Assembly: GCF_900129285.1 (NCBI RefSeq)
Contig: NZ_FQUW01000010.1
Span: 49,718 to 113,717 of the forward strand
DNA length: 64,000 nt
From: Desulfofundulus australicus DSM 11792
GTDB taxonomy: Bacteria; Bacillota; Desulfotomaculia; Desulfotomaculales; Desulfovirgulaceae
Reading direction: 5' to 3'
A program made the translations under genes and the position numbers. Of this stretch, positions 51,879 through 61,078 are shown in pieces. Numbering within the stretch: position 1 is the first letter of the stretch; each line of letters starts with the position of its first letter. Below the pieces are notes generated by a model, which did not search any database, was not told the origin of the DNA, and saw only the letters and a program-made list of their open reading frames with translations.

Positions 51879-52718
51879 TCACTCTATCAACCTGGCCACT
51901 GCCTGTACCAGGTCGTCAGCAATGGGGTTCAGTTCCTGGATGGCACTGTTGATCTGCTGGGTGGAAGCCGCCTGTTCCTGCGAAACGGAGGCAATCTGCT
52001 GCACGTGCTCATTAAATGTTTCTATATGAGCTTTTATCCGGTCCAGCTTCATGGTAATATCCTGTGCCGAAGAACGGGTGCGGGCGGCCAGCTTGCGGAT
52101 TTCCCCGGCCACAACATTAAAGCCGCGTCCTGCCTCCCCAGCCCGGGCGGCTTCAATGGCGGCATTAAGACCCAGGAGATGGGTCTGGGTAGCCACTTCG
52201 ATGATCAGGCTGATTATATTGTTCATTTCCCCGATATCCTTGCGTACTTTTTCGGCATTATCGGCCAGTCCCGCCGAGATGGCGGCCAGCTGCCCGGCTG
52301 CCTCAGCCAGCCGGGAGGCACCACCGGCAACCAGCTCCACTGAAGATTTCATCTTCTTCGTAAGTTCCTGCAGCTTCTCTTCAAGATACATTGCCCGGCC
52401 CATAATCAGGGCTCCCACCACCTGGCCGTTCTCCTTGATCGGCACGCCAACACCTCTGTACCCCGCCGTACCCACCCCGGCAACGCTGGCCGGGATGGTC
52501 ACCACCACCCGCCGGCCGCTGTTGATTACGGCATGGGCAATAGTGTTCGGCTTGATGGGATCGCCGGGCTTAATGGGAAGCCTTTGACCTTTATGGGCAC
52601 TGTAGTATACATACTCATTCCGGGTGCAAACGGCAAAGCCGACATATTCATCGGTCAATTCCTCCAAATACGGCACCATGGACAGAACCTTTTCAATCTC
52701 GGGGCTGTATTCCGGCAT
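51879..52718 (-). CDS. soluble methyl-accepting chemotaxis protein
   Basis: A 279-residue chemoreceptor without membrane helices. Residues 1-115 form a small sensor domain ([20 protein letters not shown] ... [19 protein letters not shown]), and 120-279 is a short signalling domain with the hairpin tip [27 protein letters not shown] that contacts CheA/CheW. Methylation helices are shorter than usual. GAGGTG precedes the ATG. No chemotaxis kinase genes are nearby. Sensor input is unknown; its position next to fatty-acid genes may be chance. Confidence 0.88.
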   Translation of the reverse strand: MPEYSPEIEKVLSMVPYLEELTDEYVGFAVCTRNEYVYYSAHKGQRLPIKPGDPIKPNTIAHAVINSGRRVVVTIPASVAGVGTAGYRGVGVPIKENGQVVGALIMGRAMYLEEKLQELTKKMKSSVELVAGGASRLAEAAGQLAAISAGLADNAEKVRKDIGEMNNIISLIIEVATQTHLLGLNAAIEAARAGEAGRGFNVVAGEIRKLAARTRSSAQDITMKLDRIKAHIETFNEHVQQIASVSQEQAASTQQINSAIQELNPIADDLVQAVARLIE

Positions 52719-52799
52719 TAATTTTCACCTCGCTATTCTAAACCGGCAGCTGCCGGAGATTTGCCGGCATTTAGCCAGCTTTTTAAATTACTCATCAAT

Positions 52800-52831
52800 A
52801 TAAAAATCACAGCCGGTTTCCCGAACTGTGA
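52800..52831 (-). terminator. terminator of the beta-oxidation operon
   Basis: TCACAG/CTGTGA stem followed by TTTTTATA on the minus strand, 27 bases after the DUF35 stop. Confidence 0.7.
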
Positions 52832-52857
52832 CTCCAATCCAAAAACAGCACGGCACC

Positions 52858-53274
52858 TCAAGCCGGCCTGAATTTAAATCCATAGCGGATGACGCCTTCT
52901 TCTTCATAAATTTTCCTGAATACGGCCCTGACCGGCATACCGATGGTAATTCCTGCTGGCGGGGGATCCACCAGCTGGGCGATAACCCTGGGACCCTCCT
53001 CCAGCTCCACCACCACCACCGGGTAACTGCCCTGGCAGTGCGCCTGCTCCGCAAATTCAGGCGGAGCCCCACCACCGGCAATAATGGTGTAGGAATAAAC
53101 AGTCCCCCTGCCGCTTAAAGTTACCTCTTCAAACTCAAAACCGGCATTACAATATTTACAAACAGCCTTGGGTGGAAAATTAACCTTCCCGCACTTCAGG
53201 CAGCGCTGGCCCACCAGGCGGTAACGCTGGGGAACTGCCCGCTGGTACATGGGGATGGAAATATGGGCGCCCAT
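52858..53274 (-). CDS. DUF35 zinc-ribbon/OB-fold acyl-CoA-associated protein
   Basis: A 138-residue protein with an N-terminal rubredoxin-like zinc ribbon (LVGQRCLKCGKVNFPPKAVCKYC) and an OB fold. In archaea and some bacteria a DUF35 protein bridges thiolase and HMG-CoA synthase and binds CoA; BbsA in benzylsuccinate degraders is also of this type. Here it is the last gene of the beta-oxidation operon, directly after the synthase-like and thiolase genes, which fits the bridging role. Confidence 0.88.
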   Translation of the reverse strand: MGAHISIPMYQRAVPQRYRLVGQRCLKCGKVNFPPKAVCKYCNAGFEFEEVTLSGRGTVYSYTIIAGGGAPPEFAEQAHCQGSYPVVVVELEEGPRVIAQLVDPPPAGITIGMPVRAVFRKIYEEEGVIRYGFKFRPA

Positions 53275-53283
53275 ACAATCACC

Positions 53284-54291
53284 TCAGATACTTCTTTTTA
53301 ATTTCAGGTAGTGGGTATAACTGATGTATTTCTTATCCTCAAGCAGGACCTGGAAAGATTCGCTTCTTCCCGGCAGCCGGCAGTTCAACTTAAAGCTCAA
53401 AGCCTGGCTCGCCCCACCAGCGCCGTAGGAGCCGACCAGTATTTTATCACCGGGTACGGTCTTTTCCAGAACGCGGCACAGCCCCAGGAGCGACGAACAG
53501 GCTCCCGTATCACCCACCTGACCGTAAACCAGGCCCTCCTGGATTTGTTCATCGCCGAAGCCGAGCTTTTTGGCCAGGGCAACCGTAGTCCTGACATCGT
53601 TCTGGTGCAGGATCACGTGGCGGTAGCCGGCGGGTTTCTGGCCCAGCTTATTTAAAAGTCCCTTCACCGCAGCTCCCACCGTCTCATTATAGGCCTGGTT
53701 AGAATAGGTCCTGACGCCAATATCCCTGACTTCCTTTTCCCCGGCAGGCCTGAAGCGCAGGCCCAGCGACTCGGTGACACAAGAGTAAAACCCTTCCAGT
53801 TCCAGGCCCTGCTCATCCGCGGCCAGGACAAAGGCGCAGGCGGCTGCACCAAAGCTATGTTCCATTTCCGCAGAAGCACCGGCAACCGGGGCGTCGGAAA
53901 CTATTACCAGGGCATATTTTTCACCGGACCCCACCAGCAAACCTGCAGCGGACAGGAAAGCCTCCGTTCCGGCCAGGGTTGAACTGCCATGATGGCCGGT
54001 CAGGATGTTTTTCCTCAATCCCAGCGCTTCGACAATGGTCCCGGCCATGACCTTCTCCTGATAGGGATAACTGGTCGAAGCCAGCGTCAATACACCAACC
54101 CGCTCCAGGTCCAGACCAGCCACAGCCTTCCTGGCTGCTTCCACGGCCATGGTCATGGTATCCTCGTCCACATCCATGACCGTCTTTTCTTTAATGTCCG
54201 CACTGCAGCTTCCCAGGGCGTTCACATATTCTTCCCGCCTGAGGCGCAAAAATGGCAGGTAAACCCCGTAAGAGACAACGCTTATGCTCAT
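53284..54291 (-). CDS. HMG-CoA-synthase-like protein lacking the catalytic cysteine
   Basis: A 335-residue thiolase-fold protein similar to archaeal-type 3-hydroxy-3-methylglutaryl-CoA synthase: ISVVSYGVYLPFLRLRREE, VLTLASTSYPY, HQNDVRTTVALAKKLGF with the conserved His229, and DKILVGSYGAGGASQALSF. At the nucleophile position the archaeal ACKAGTA reads STLAGTE (residues 104-110), with Thr105 instead of Cys. It therefore probably does not form an acyl-enzyme and may be a structural partner of the thiolase. Its ATG overlaps the thiolase stop by one base. Confidence 0.8.
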   Translation of the reverse strand: MSISVVSYGVYLPFLRLRREEYVNALGSCSADIKEKTVMDVDEDTMTMAVEAARKAVAGLDLERVGVLTLASTSYPYQEKVMAGTIVEALGLRKNILTGHHGSSTLAGTEAFLSAAGLLVGSGEKYALVIVSDAPVAGASAEMEHSFGAAACAFVLAADEQGLELEGFYSCVTESLGLRFRPAGEKEVRDIGVRTYSNQAYNETVGAAVKGLLNKLGQKPAGYRHVILHQNDVRTTVALAKKLGFGDEQIQEGLVYGQVGDTGACSSLLGLCRVLEKTVPGDKILVGSYGAGGASQALSFKLNCRLPGRSESFQVLLEDKKYISYTHYLKLKRSI

Positions 54292-55481
54292 CACTCGTCC
54301 CCTCTCTGGTAGATGAAGACTGCAGCCGTCCCGCCGGACCCGCCCACGTTATGCGACAGGGCAAACCTGGCGTTTTTAATCTGCCGAACAGGTTCCGCCG
54401 CCTCACCCCTTAACTGCCTGAAGATCTCATAGGCCATACCGCAACCGGTGGCGCCAATGGGGTGGCCCTTGGCCTTCAAGCCGCCGCTGGCGTTGACCGG
54501 CAGCTTACCATCCAGCTGGGTAATTCCTTCTTCCAGCAGGTAGTGAGCGCGTCCCTCCTCGCAAAAACCCAGGTCGGCGTAGGCGAGAATCTCCGCAATG
54601 GTAAAGCAGTCGTGCACTTCGGCAAAATCAATATCCCGGGGCCCGATGCCCGCCTGCTTGTATGCCTCGGCAGCGGCTTTCCGCGTGGCGTTAAGGCGGG
54701 TTATGGAGCTCCGGTCGTGGATGGCCAGGTAATCGCTGGCCGCCCCGAAACCCCTGAGGTAAACCGGCCTGCTGGTAAAATCCCTGGCTCTCCGGGCATT
54801 GCAGAGCAGGACTACCGCAGCCCCGTCGGTTGTGGGACTGCAGTCCCAGATGTTAAATGGATAGGCAACCGGGACCCCGTTCATGGCCTGCTCCAGGGTT
54901 ATGGCTTTACGAAACTGCGCTTTGGGATTGGCCGCGGCATTACGGTGGTTTTTCACGGCCACCATGGAAAGGTGCTCCCGTTTCAATCCGTACTCATGCA
55001 TGTACCTGGTTGCCATGAGGGCATAAATACCGGCAAAGGTGGAGCCGGCCAGGCGTTCATACTCCGTATCTCCGGAAACCCCCAGCCAGTACCTGCCCTT
55101 ACTGGATGAGATGTCCCGCATTTTTTCCACCCCGGCAGCCAGCACCAGGTCAAATTTCCCCGATGCCACTGCACAGGCCGCGTTATACAGGGCAAAACCC
55201 CCGGAAGCGCAGGCATTTTCCACCCGCACCGCATTGACGTGCGGCAGGCCCACATGCCCCATGAGCAGCGGGGCCAGCTGACCCAGCTGGAACCCGCTGC
55301 CGGCACTTAAACAGCCGATGTAGGCGGCCTGGATCATTTGCGGATCCAGACCCCGGTCAACGCTCTGCAGCATCTCCAGGTATGCCTCGGCAAAAAGTTC
55401 CTTAACCCCTTTGGTGGGAAAATCTCCGTAGCGCGTTTGCCCGGCACCGATAATAGCCACACCTTCCACTCTGGACGACAC
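54291..55481 (-). CDS. SCP2-type thiolase
   Basis: A 396-residue thiolase of the SCP-x/archaeal type: nucleophile Cys in NACASGGFAL, HDCFT and the GGLKAKGHPIGATG active-site loop, and a C-terminal NVGGSGGTAAVF without the second thiolase Cys, as usual for this subgroup. It likely cleaves or forms a 3-oxoacyl-CoA. It is coupled to the synthase-like and DUF35 genes. GTG start with GGGGAAAG. Confidence 0.9.
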   Translation of the reverse strand: MSSRVEGVAIIGAGQTRYGDFPTKGVKELFAEAYLEMLQSVDRGLDPQMIQAAYIGCLSAGSGFQLGQLAPLLMGHVGLPHVNAVRVENACASGGFALYNAACAVASGKFDLVLAAGVEKMRDISSSKGRYWLGVSGDTEYERLAGSTFAGIYALMATRYMHEYGLKREHLSMVAVKNHRNAAANPKAQFRKAITLEQAMNGVPVAYPFNIWDCSPTTDGAAVVLLCNARRARDFTSRPVYLRGFGAASDYLAIHDRSSITRLNATRKAAAEAYKQAGIGPRDIDFAEVHDCFTIAEILAYADLGFCEEGRAHYLLEEGITQLDGKLPVNASGGLKAKGHPIGATGCGMAYEIFRQLRGEAAEPVRQIKNARFALSHNVGGSGGTAAVFIYQRGDE

Positions 55482-55498
55482 CTTCTTTCCCCGGCAGC

Positions 55499-56653
55499 TT
55501 AAATTTCAAATTTCTTAAGTAACCGGTTGGCTATGATCATGCGCTGGATCTCGTTGGTTCCCTCATATATACGGGTAATCCTGGCATCCCGGTAAAACCG
55601 CTCCACCGGGAAGTCTTTCATATACCCCATGCCCCCGTGGATCTGCACCGCTTTGTCGGCCACCCTGCCCAGGGCCTCGGAGGCAAACAGTTTTACCATC
55701 GGTCCTTCCTTGATCACGGGCAGGCCCTGATCCACCATCCAGGCCACACGGTAGGTCAGCGACCGGGCAGCTTCGGTATCGGTGGCCATTTCCGCCAGCA
55801 TCCACTGAATGGCCTGGAAGCTGGCAATGGGTTTCCCAAATTGAATCCTCTGCTGGGCATACCGGACCGAAAGTTCCAGCAACTTGTCGCAGGCCCCCAC
55901 GCAGCGCGCTGCCAGCGCTACCCGTCCCTTGCTCAGGATCTTCAGGGCGCTGGAATACCCGCGGCCCACTTCTCCCAGCACGTTTTCCGCGGGAACCTCA
56001 CAGTTCTCAAAAATGACTTCCGCCGTATGGGATCCCCGCAGGCCCATCTTCCTCTCAATGGTACCGATATAAAAACCGGGAAAGTTCTTCTCCACCACAA
56101 AGGCGGTAAAACCGCCCCGGGCTCCCTTTTCCCGATCCGTCACAGCAATCACAGTAAAAATATCGGCTTCGGGCGCATTGGTGATGAAATGCTTCCTGCC
56201 GTTCAATATCCACCGGTCACCCTTTAAGACGGCGGTGGTTTTTATGCTGGTGGCATCGGACCCGGCATCGGGCTCGGTTAAAGCAAAAGCCCCCAGTTTT
56301 TCACCGCTGGCCATGGCGGGCAGGTACTTTCTTTTGATTTCCTCGCTCCCCAGTTCCACTATGCCGGTGGTACCGATCCCCGTATGAGCCCCGATGTAGG
56401 TGGTGAAACTCATATTGGCCCGGCCCAGCTCCTCCAGCAGAAGGCACCTCTCCAGCATACTGAGGCCCAGGCCCCCGTATTCCTCGGGAATGCTCATGCC
56501 GAACAGGCCCATTTCCTTCGCCTTATCGATCAGGTGCTGTGGAATTTTATCCTCGTCTTCGATTTGCTGGCTGTATTTCTCCACTTCGTTATCCACAAAA
56601 TTTCTCAGGGTGCGTTTCATGTCCATAATTTCTTCGGGTATAGTAAAATCCAT
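55499..56653 (-). CDS. acyl-CoA dehydrogenase
   Basis: A 384-residue FAD enzyme that introduces the alpha-beta double bond and passes electrons to ETF. FAD/acyl motifs: ALTEPDAGSDATSIKT, the C-terminal AVQIHGGMGYMKDFPVERFYRDARI and the catalytic Glu in YEGTNEIQRMIIA. Standard length. It is the sixth gene of the operon; the chain-length range is not predictable from sequence. Confidence 0.95.
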   Translation of the reverse strand: MDFTIPEEIMDMKRTLRNFVDNEVEKYSQQIEDEDKIPQHLIDKAKEMGLFGMSIPEEYGGLGLSMLERCLLLEELGRANMSFTTYIGAHTGIGTTGIVELGSEEIKRKYLPAMASGEKLGAFALTEPDAGSDATSIKTTAVLKGDRWILNGRKHFITNAPEADIFTVIAVTDREKGARGGFTAFVVEKNFPGFYIGTIERKMGLRGSHTAEVIFENCEVPAENVLGEVGRGYSSALKILSKGRVALAARCVGACDKLLELSVRYAQQRIQFGKPIASFQAIQWMLAEMATDTEAARSLTYRVAWMVDQGLPVIKEGPMVKLFASEALGRVADKAVQIHGGMGYMKDFPVERFYRDARITRIYEGTNEIQRMIIANRLLKKFEI

Positions 56654-56712
56654 GACTGATCCCCCATTTTTCTTTATCTTTACGCTTCCGCCAGCCGGGG
56701 ATGCCAGAATAA

Positions 56713-57492
56713 TTATTTACCTTTAAATACCGGTTTGCGCTTTTCCAGGAAGGCCGTTGTTCCCTCTATCCGATCTTCTGTAGAGAAGGCCACCGTTTGT
56801 GCCAGCTTTTCAAATAGCAGCCCCGAATTGATATCGGTATTTGCGCCCACATTAATGGCCAGCTTGGCCAGGCCTACGGCCACCGGCCCCTTGGCTATAA
56901 TTTTCCGGGCCATCTCCCTGGCTGCAGGCAGCAGATCTTCCGGCTGCTCCACCACCTTGTTCACCAGCCCGATCTCCCTGGCCTCCTGGGCGCTGATGAT
57001 ATCACCGGTAAAGATCAACTCCTTGGCTTTACCTATACCCACCAGCCTCTGCAGCCTCTGAGTCCCCCCGGCCCCGGGGATAATCCCCAGGTTCACTTCG
57101 GGCTGGCCCAGTTTGGAGCGGCTGGTGGCAATTCTGATATCGCAGGCCATGGCCAGCTCGCATCCGCCGCCCAGGGCATAGCCGTCTATAGCTGCAATAA
57201 CCGGCTTATCCAGGTTTTCAATATCGTTTAACGTCTCCTGGGCCTCACTTTTTAAAACCTCCAGGGTTTCCCTTTCCCTGAGGGTCCGGATATCAGCCCC
57301 GGAAGCAAACGCCTTGCCACCCGCGCCGGTAATGATCACCACGCGCACATCCCGGTCAAATTTACATTCCCGGATGGCGCTGCGAATTTCGGCCCAGGTT
57401 TGCGGGTCCAGGGCGTTGCGTACCTCCGGCCGGTTTATGGTTAAAAGGGCTACCGGCCCGTCCTTTTCCAGCAAAATATTTTTATATTCCAC
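56713..57492 (-). CDS. enoyl-CoA hydratase/isomerase
   Basis: A 259-residue crotonase. Oxyanion-hole motif GGKAFASGADI, then GGCELAMACDI and the catalytic region EVNLGIIPGAGGTQRL with one of the two classical Glu residues visible. It hydrates the enoyl-CoA produced by the dehydrogenases. The GTG at 57492 is chosen because GGGGAGG is upstream; the ATG-like longer start overlaps the dehydrogenase gene. Confidence 0.93.
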   Translation of the reverse strand: MEYKNILLEKDGPVALLTINRPEVRNALDPQTWAEIRSAIRECKFDRDVRVVIITGAGGKAFASGADIRTLRERETLEVLKSEAQETLNDIENLDKPVIAAIDGYALGGGCELAMACDIRIATSRSKLGQPEVNLGIIPGAGGTQRLQRLVGIGKAKELIFTGDIISAQEAREIGLVNKVVEQPEDLLPAAREMARKIIAKGPVAVGLAKLAINVGANTDINSGLLFEKLAQTVAFSTEDRIEGTTAFLEKRKPVFKGK

Positions 57493-57535
57493 GCCCGTTC
57501 TACCTCCCCGGAAACCACAGATTACCTGCAGCGGC

Positions 57536-58405
57536 TTACTTTTTGGTATAATCATAAAAGCCCTTGCCGGTCTTGCGTCCCCACTCTTTCTTTAAAAACT
57601 TTTCCACAATTATTGGCGAAGGTTTGTACTTCGGATCACCTGTTTCCTGGTAACGCTCCATGCTGATGTAATAGGTCAGGTCGATGCCGGTGAGATCCAG
57701 AAGCCTGAACGGACCCAGCGGGTGACCGAGGGCCAGTTCGACCGCTTTATCAATATCTTCATAGGAAGCGATACCCATATCGTACAGGTAGAGGGCCTCG
57801 TTTTTAATGGCCGATACAATGCGGTTGACCAGAAAACCGTAGATCTCCTTTTGCAAAAGAACGGGTGTTTTACCCATCTTCACGCATACATCCATTACGG
57901 TTTGGGCCGTTTCCTCGGCCACATGGGGGCCCTTCACCACTTCCACCAGCTTCATAACCAGGGCCGGGTTGAAAAAGTGCATGTTGCACACTTTTTCCGG
58001 CCGGCCGGTGGCATCAGCAATTTTTGAACTGACAATATAAGAACTGTTGGTGGCCAGTATGGTATGGGGCGGGCAGATCTTATCCAGCTGGGCAAAAACC
58101 TGGCGTTTCAGGTCCAGCTTCTCCAGCACGGCCTCGATCACCAGGTCCGCATCCTTAGCCGCTTCGACCAGATCCCTGGTGAAGGAAATCCTGGCCCGGG
58201 CCGCCCGGGCTTCCTCTTCGGAAAGCTTCCCCCTGGCCACCCGCTCCGGCAGGTAGGTATCGGCAAACTTTTCCGCCTTCTGCAAAATCTCCTCGCTGAT
58301 ATCGGTGCACTTAACCTCAAAGCCCGCAATGGCCGCGCACAGGGCTATCTGGTGTCCCATGTTTCCGGCTCCAACAACACAGATTTTTTTAATTTCCGCT
58401 CCCAT
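57536..58405 (-). CDS. 3-hydroxyacyl-CoA (3-hydroxybutyryl-CoA) dehydrogenase
   Basis: A 289-residue NAD-dependent dehydrogenase. The Rossmann motif is GAGNMGHQIALCAAIAGF; catalytic His-Glu pair in MHFFNPA and the NRIVSAIKNEAL region; C-terminal domain LGHPLGPFRLLDLTGIDL. The short single-function form, typical of butyrate-type pathways. ATG at 58405 with AAGGGGTG. Confidence 0.95.
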   Translation of the reverse strand: MGAEIKKICVVGAGNMGHQIALCAAIAGFEVKCTDISEEILQKAEKFADTYLPERVARGKLSEEEARAARARISFTRDLVEAAKDADLVIEAVLEKLDLKRQVFAQLDKICPPHTILATNSSYIVSSKIADATGRPEKVCNMHFFNPALVMKLVEVVKGPHVAEETAQTVMDVCVKMGKTPVLLQKEIYGFLVNRIVSAIKNEALYLYDMGIASYEDIDKAVELALGHPLGPFRLLDLTGIDLTYYISMERYQETGDPKYKPSPIIVEKFLKKEWGRKTGKGFYDYTKK

Positions 58406-58448
58406 TTTTTTCACCCCTTAAAATTTTTTAACTTTTCATCTCAACTAT

Positions 58449-59804
58449 TCAGCAGGCCAGGCTTAGTTTTTTATTGGTCCTGGTCCAGATTTTCATTTTT
58501 TCAGCATGTTTAATCAGCTCTTCCCGGAAATCGGGATGGGCGATACTGATCAACAGTTCCGCCCGCTGCCAGGTCGACTTGCCCTTCAGGTTGACCTTGC
58601 CGTATTCAGTTACCACGTACTGCACCACCGTCCGGGGAACGGTTACTATCCCCAGGGGGGTTATCATGGGAACGATCCTGGAAACAACCCTGTCCCCGAC
58701 CTTCTTGGTAGAACTCATGCAGATAAAAGCCTTGCCTCCTCTGGAACGGTAGGCGCCGAAGGTAAAGTCAAACTGCCCTCCGGTGCCCGAAATCTGCCGC
58801 ACTCCAACGGATTCGGAGCACACCTGGCCGTATAAATCTATTTCAATGGCATTATTGATGGCAATTTGCTTATCGTTCCGGGCAATGATATTTATATCGT
58901 TGGTATAATCCACCGGGTAAATCGCGCAGGCGGGGTTATTGTGGAGAAACTCGTAAAGCCTGGCGTCGCCCAGGGCAAATGTGTAGACCATTTTAAACCG
59001 GTCTATGTTTTTTCTGGCCCCGGTAATCTTTCCCGCCTCGTACAGGTCCAGAAAAGCGTTGCACATCATTTCACTGTGTACGCCGAGATCCTTCAGGTCG
59101 GACTCCGCCAGCATCTTGCCGATGGTATTGGGCAACCCGCCGATTCCCAGCTGCAGGCACGACCCGTCCTCAATTTCCTCCACAATCAGCCTGGCTATTT
59201 TTTTATCCACTTCGGTGGGAGGAATATTGGGTACCTCAAATAAAGGTTCATTGTTGCCTTCCACAATATAATCCACTTCGGAAATATGTATGCTTTCCTG
59301 AAACCCTCCCAGGCAGCGGGGAGCGTTTTCATTAACCTCCACGATAATCGTCCTGGCCTTATCACAGACCGCCCGCTCGTATGAACAGGAAACGCTGAAA
59401 TTGAAGAAGCCTTTTTCATCCATGGGAGTGGTGACAATCATGGCCACATCGGGACCGTCATGATTGCCCCGTAAAATCCCCGGCGCTTCATGATACAGAC
59501 CCGGGATATGGTAGGCCAGCCCTTCATCCTGCAGCCTCCTGTCAGCACCGCTGAAAAAACTGCTGTTATAAATGAAGTGCTTTTGCTCCGGGTCGGCCAG
59601 CGCCACTTTGACCGGATGCAGTGCACAGACACCGCGAATCTTAACATCAAACAACTCATCCTTCCGCCTGGCCAGCGCCTCATCCAGAACCCGCGGCGTC
59701 ATGGCAAAGTGGCTGTAGGCCACCCAGTCACCGGACTTTACCACTTTTACCGCTTCGTCAGCGGAAACAAGCTTGCGCCGGTACTCTTCCTGATATCTGT
59801 TCAT
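58449..59804 (-). CDS. acyl-CoA:acetate CoA-transferase / acetyl-CoA hydrolase family
   Basis: A 451-residue two-domain enzyme of the Cat1/4-hydroxybutyrate CoA-transferase family. Motifs: [27 protein letters not shown] and [22 protein letters not shown], which contain the oxyanion and CoA-binding loops. It probably activates or releases the acid substrate in exchange for acetyl-CoA, avoiding ATP. AGGAGG precedes the ATG. Confidence 0.9.
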   Translation of the reverse strand: MNRYQEEYRRKLVSADEAVKVVKSGDWVAYSHFAMTPRVLDEALARRKDELFDVKIRGVCALHPVKVALADPEQKHFIYNSSFFSGADRRLQDEGLAYHIPGLYHEAPGILRGNHDGPDVAMIVTTPMDEKGFFNFSVSCSYERAVCDKARTIIVEVNENAPRCLGGFQESIHISEVDYIVEGNNEPLFEVPNIPPTEVDKKIARLIVEEIEDGSCLQLGIGGLPNTIGKMLAESDLKDLGVHSEMMCNAFLDLYEAGKITGARKNIDRFKMVYTFALGDARLYEFLHNNPACAIYPVDYTNDINIIARNDKQIAINNAIEIDLYGQVCSESVGVRQISGTGGQFDFTFGAYRSRGGKAFICMSSTKKVGDRVVSRIVPMITPLGIVTVPRTVVQYVVTEYGKVNLKGKSTWQRAELLISIAHPDFREELIKHAEKMKIWTRTNKKLSLAC

Positions 59805-59854
59805 CACAAAGCCTCCTTACTTCCCGCCACTTTTAAAGCTGCCACCACCATTTC

Positions 59855-61039
59855 TCAGCCGACCCACTCCCAGATAGCCGCCACTCCCTGCCCGTGACCC
59901 ACACACATGCTTTCCACTGCAAACCTGGCGCCGTAATACGGCATTTCGTGCATTAAAGTGGTGGCTATACGGGCTCCGGTACAGCCCAGCGGGTGCCCGA
60001 GAGCTATACCGCTGCCCCGGGGGTTCAGCAGGGGATGGTTCCTGATGCCCAGCGTTTCGGTGCAGTAGACAGCCTGGGAGGCAAAGGCTTCATTTATTTC
60101 CCAGATGTCGATCTGCTCTATGCTCATCCCGGCCTGTTTCAAGGCCTTGGGAACGGCCACAGCCGGACCGATACCCATAATGGCCGGATCCACACCCACC
60201 ACGGCGTAGGCCACCAGCTTCATCTTGGGTTTAAGCCCCAGTTCCCTGATCTTTTCCCTGCTGGCCACCAGGACGGCGGCGGCAGCATCGCTGATCTGGC
60301 TGGAATTACCTGCCGTGACTGTGGCTTTTTCATCCTGCATGAACACCGGCTTCAATTTGGCCAGGGCCTCCAGGGAAGTATCCGGCCTGATACCCTGGTC
60401 CCGGTCAACCACCATTTTCCTTGTACCGCCATCTTCAGCGGGAACTTCTGCTTCCACAGGCAGGATTTCTTCTTTGAACAGGCCTTCCTCCGTCGCCTTA
60501 TGGGCCTTCATATGGCTTTCATAGGCAAACAGGTCCTGCTTTTCCCGGCTGATGTTAAACCTCCGGGCAACCATTTCTGCCGTGTAACCCATGGAAACCA
60601 TGTTGGGGTCACAGAACTCGCCCAGCCGGGGATTATGGTCGGAACAGGTGCCCATGGGAACGTGAGTCATGTGCTGAACGCCACCGGCAATAATCAAATC
60701 GGCCCACCCCATGGCTATGGTGGCAATGGCAAAGGCAATGGTCTGCACCCCTGAAGCGCACATACGGTCCACCGTACAGCCCGGTACGCTGTAGGGCATA
60801 CCGGCCATGATGGTTGCATAGCGACCGATATTGCTGCCCATTTCCTTCAACAGCGTGGTGCCGCCCAGAAAAACATCGTCCACCTGTTCCCTTTTCTTGC
60901 CGGTAATTCCTGCCCGCTCCAGCAAACCATTGATTACCAGGGCGGCCAGGTCATCGGCCCTGATATTGGCAAACCAGGATTTTTTTTCCGCCTTGGCTAT
61001 GGCCGTGCGCACACCTTCAACCAGGTACACTTCCCTCAT
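59855..61039 (-). CDS. acetyl-CoA C-acyltransferase (thiolase, type II)
   Basis: A 394-residue degradative thiolase. Nucleophile Cys in VDRMCASGVQTIAFA, then INEAFASQ, GIALGHPLGCTGAR with the catalytic His, and the second Cys near the end in MCVGHGQGVAAI. It splits 3-ketoacyl-CoA to acetyl-CoA and a shorter acyl-CoA. The ATG at 61039 agrees with the family; the second thiolase of the operon (54291) is of a different type. Confidence 0.95.
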   Translation of the reverse strand: MREVYLVEGVRTAIAKAEKKSWFANIRADDLAALVINGLLERAGITGKKREQVDDVFLGGTTLLKEMGSNIGRYATIMAGMPYSVPGCTVDRMCASGVQTIAFAIATIAMGWADLIIAGGVQHMTHVPMGTCSDHNPRLGEFCDPNMVSMGYTAEMVARRFNISREKQDLFAYESHMKAHKATEEGLFKEEILPVEAEVPAEDGGTRKMVVDRDQGIRPDTSLEALAKLKPVFMQDEKATVTAGNSSQISDAAAAVLVASREKIRELGLKPKMKLVAYAVVGVDPAIMGIGPAVAVPKALKQAGMSIEQIDIWEINEAFASQAVYCTETLGIRNHPLLNPRGSGIALGHPLGCTGARIATTLMHEMPYYGARFAVESMCVGHGQGVAAIWEWVG

Positions 61040-61078
61040 TCTGGCAACAACTCCCTTTTTGGGGTATAGTATTTTCAA

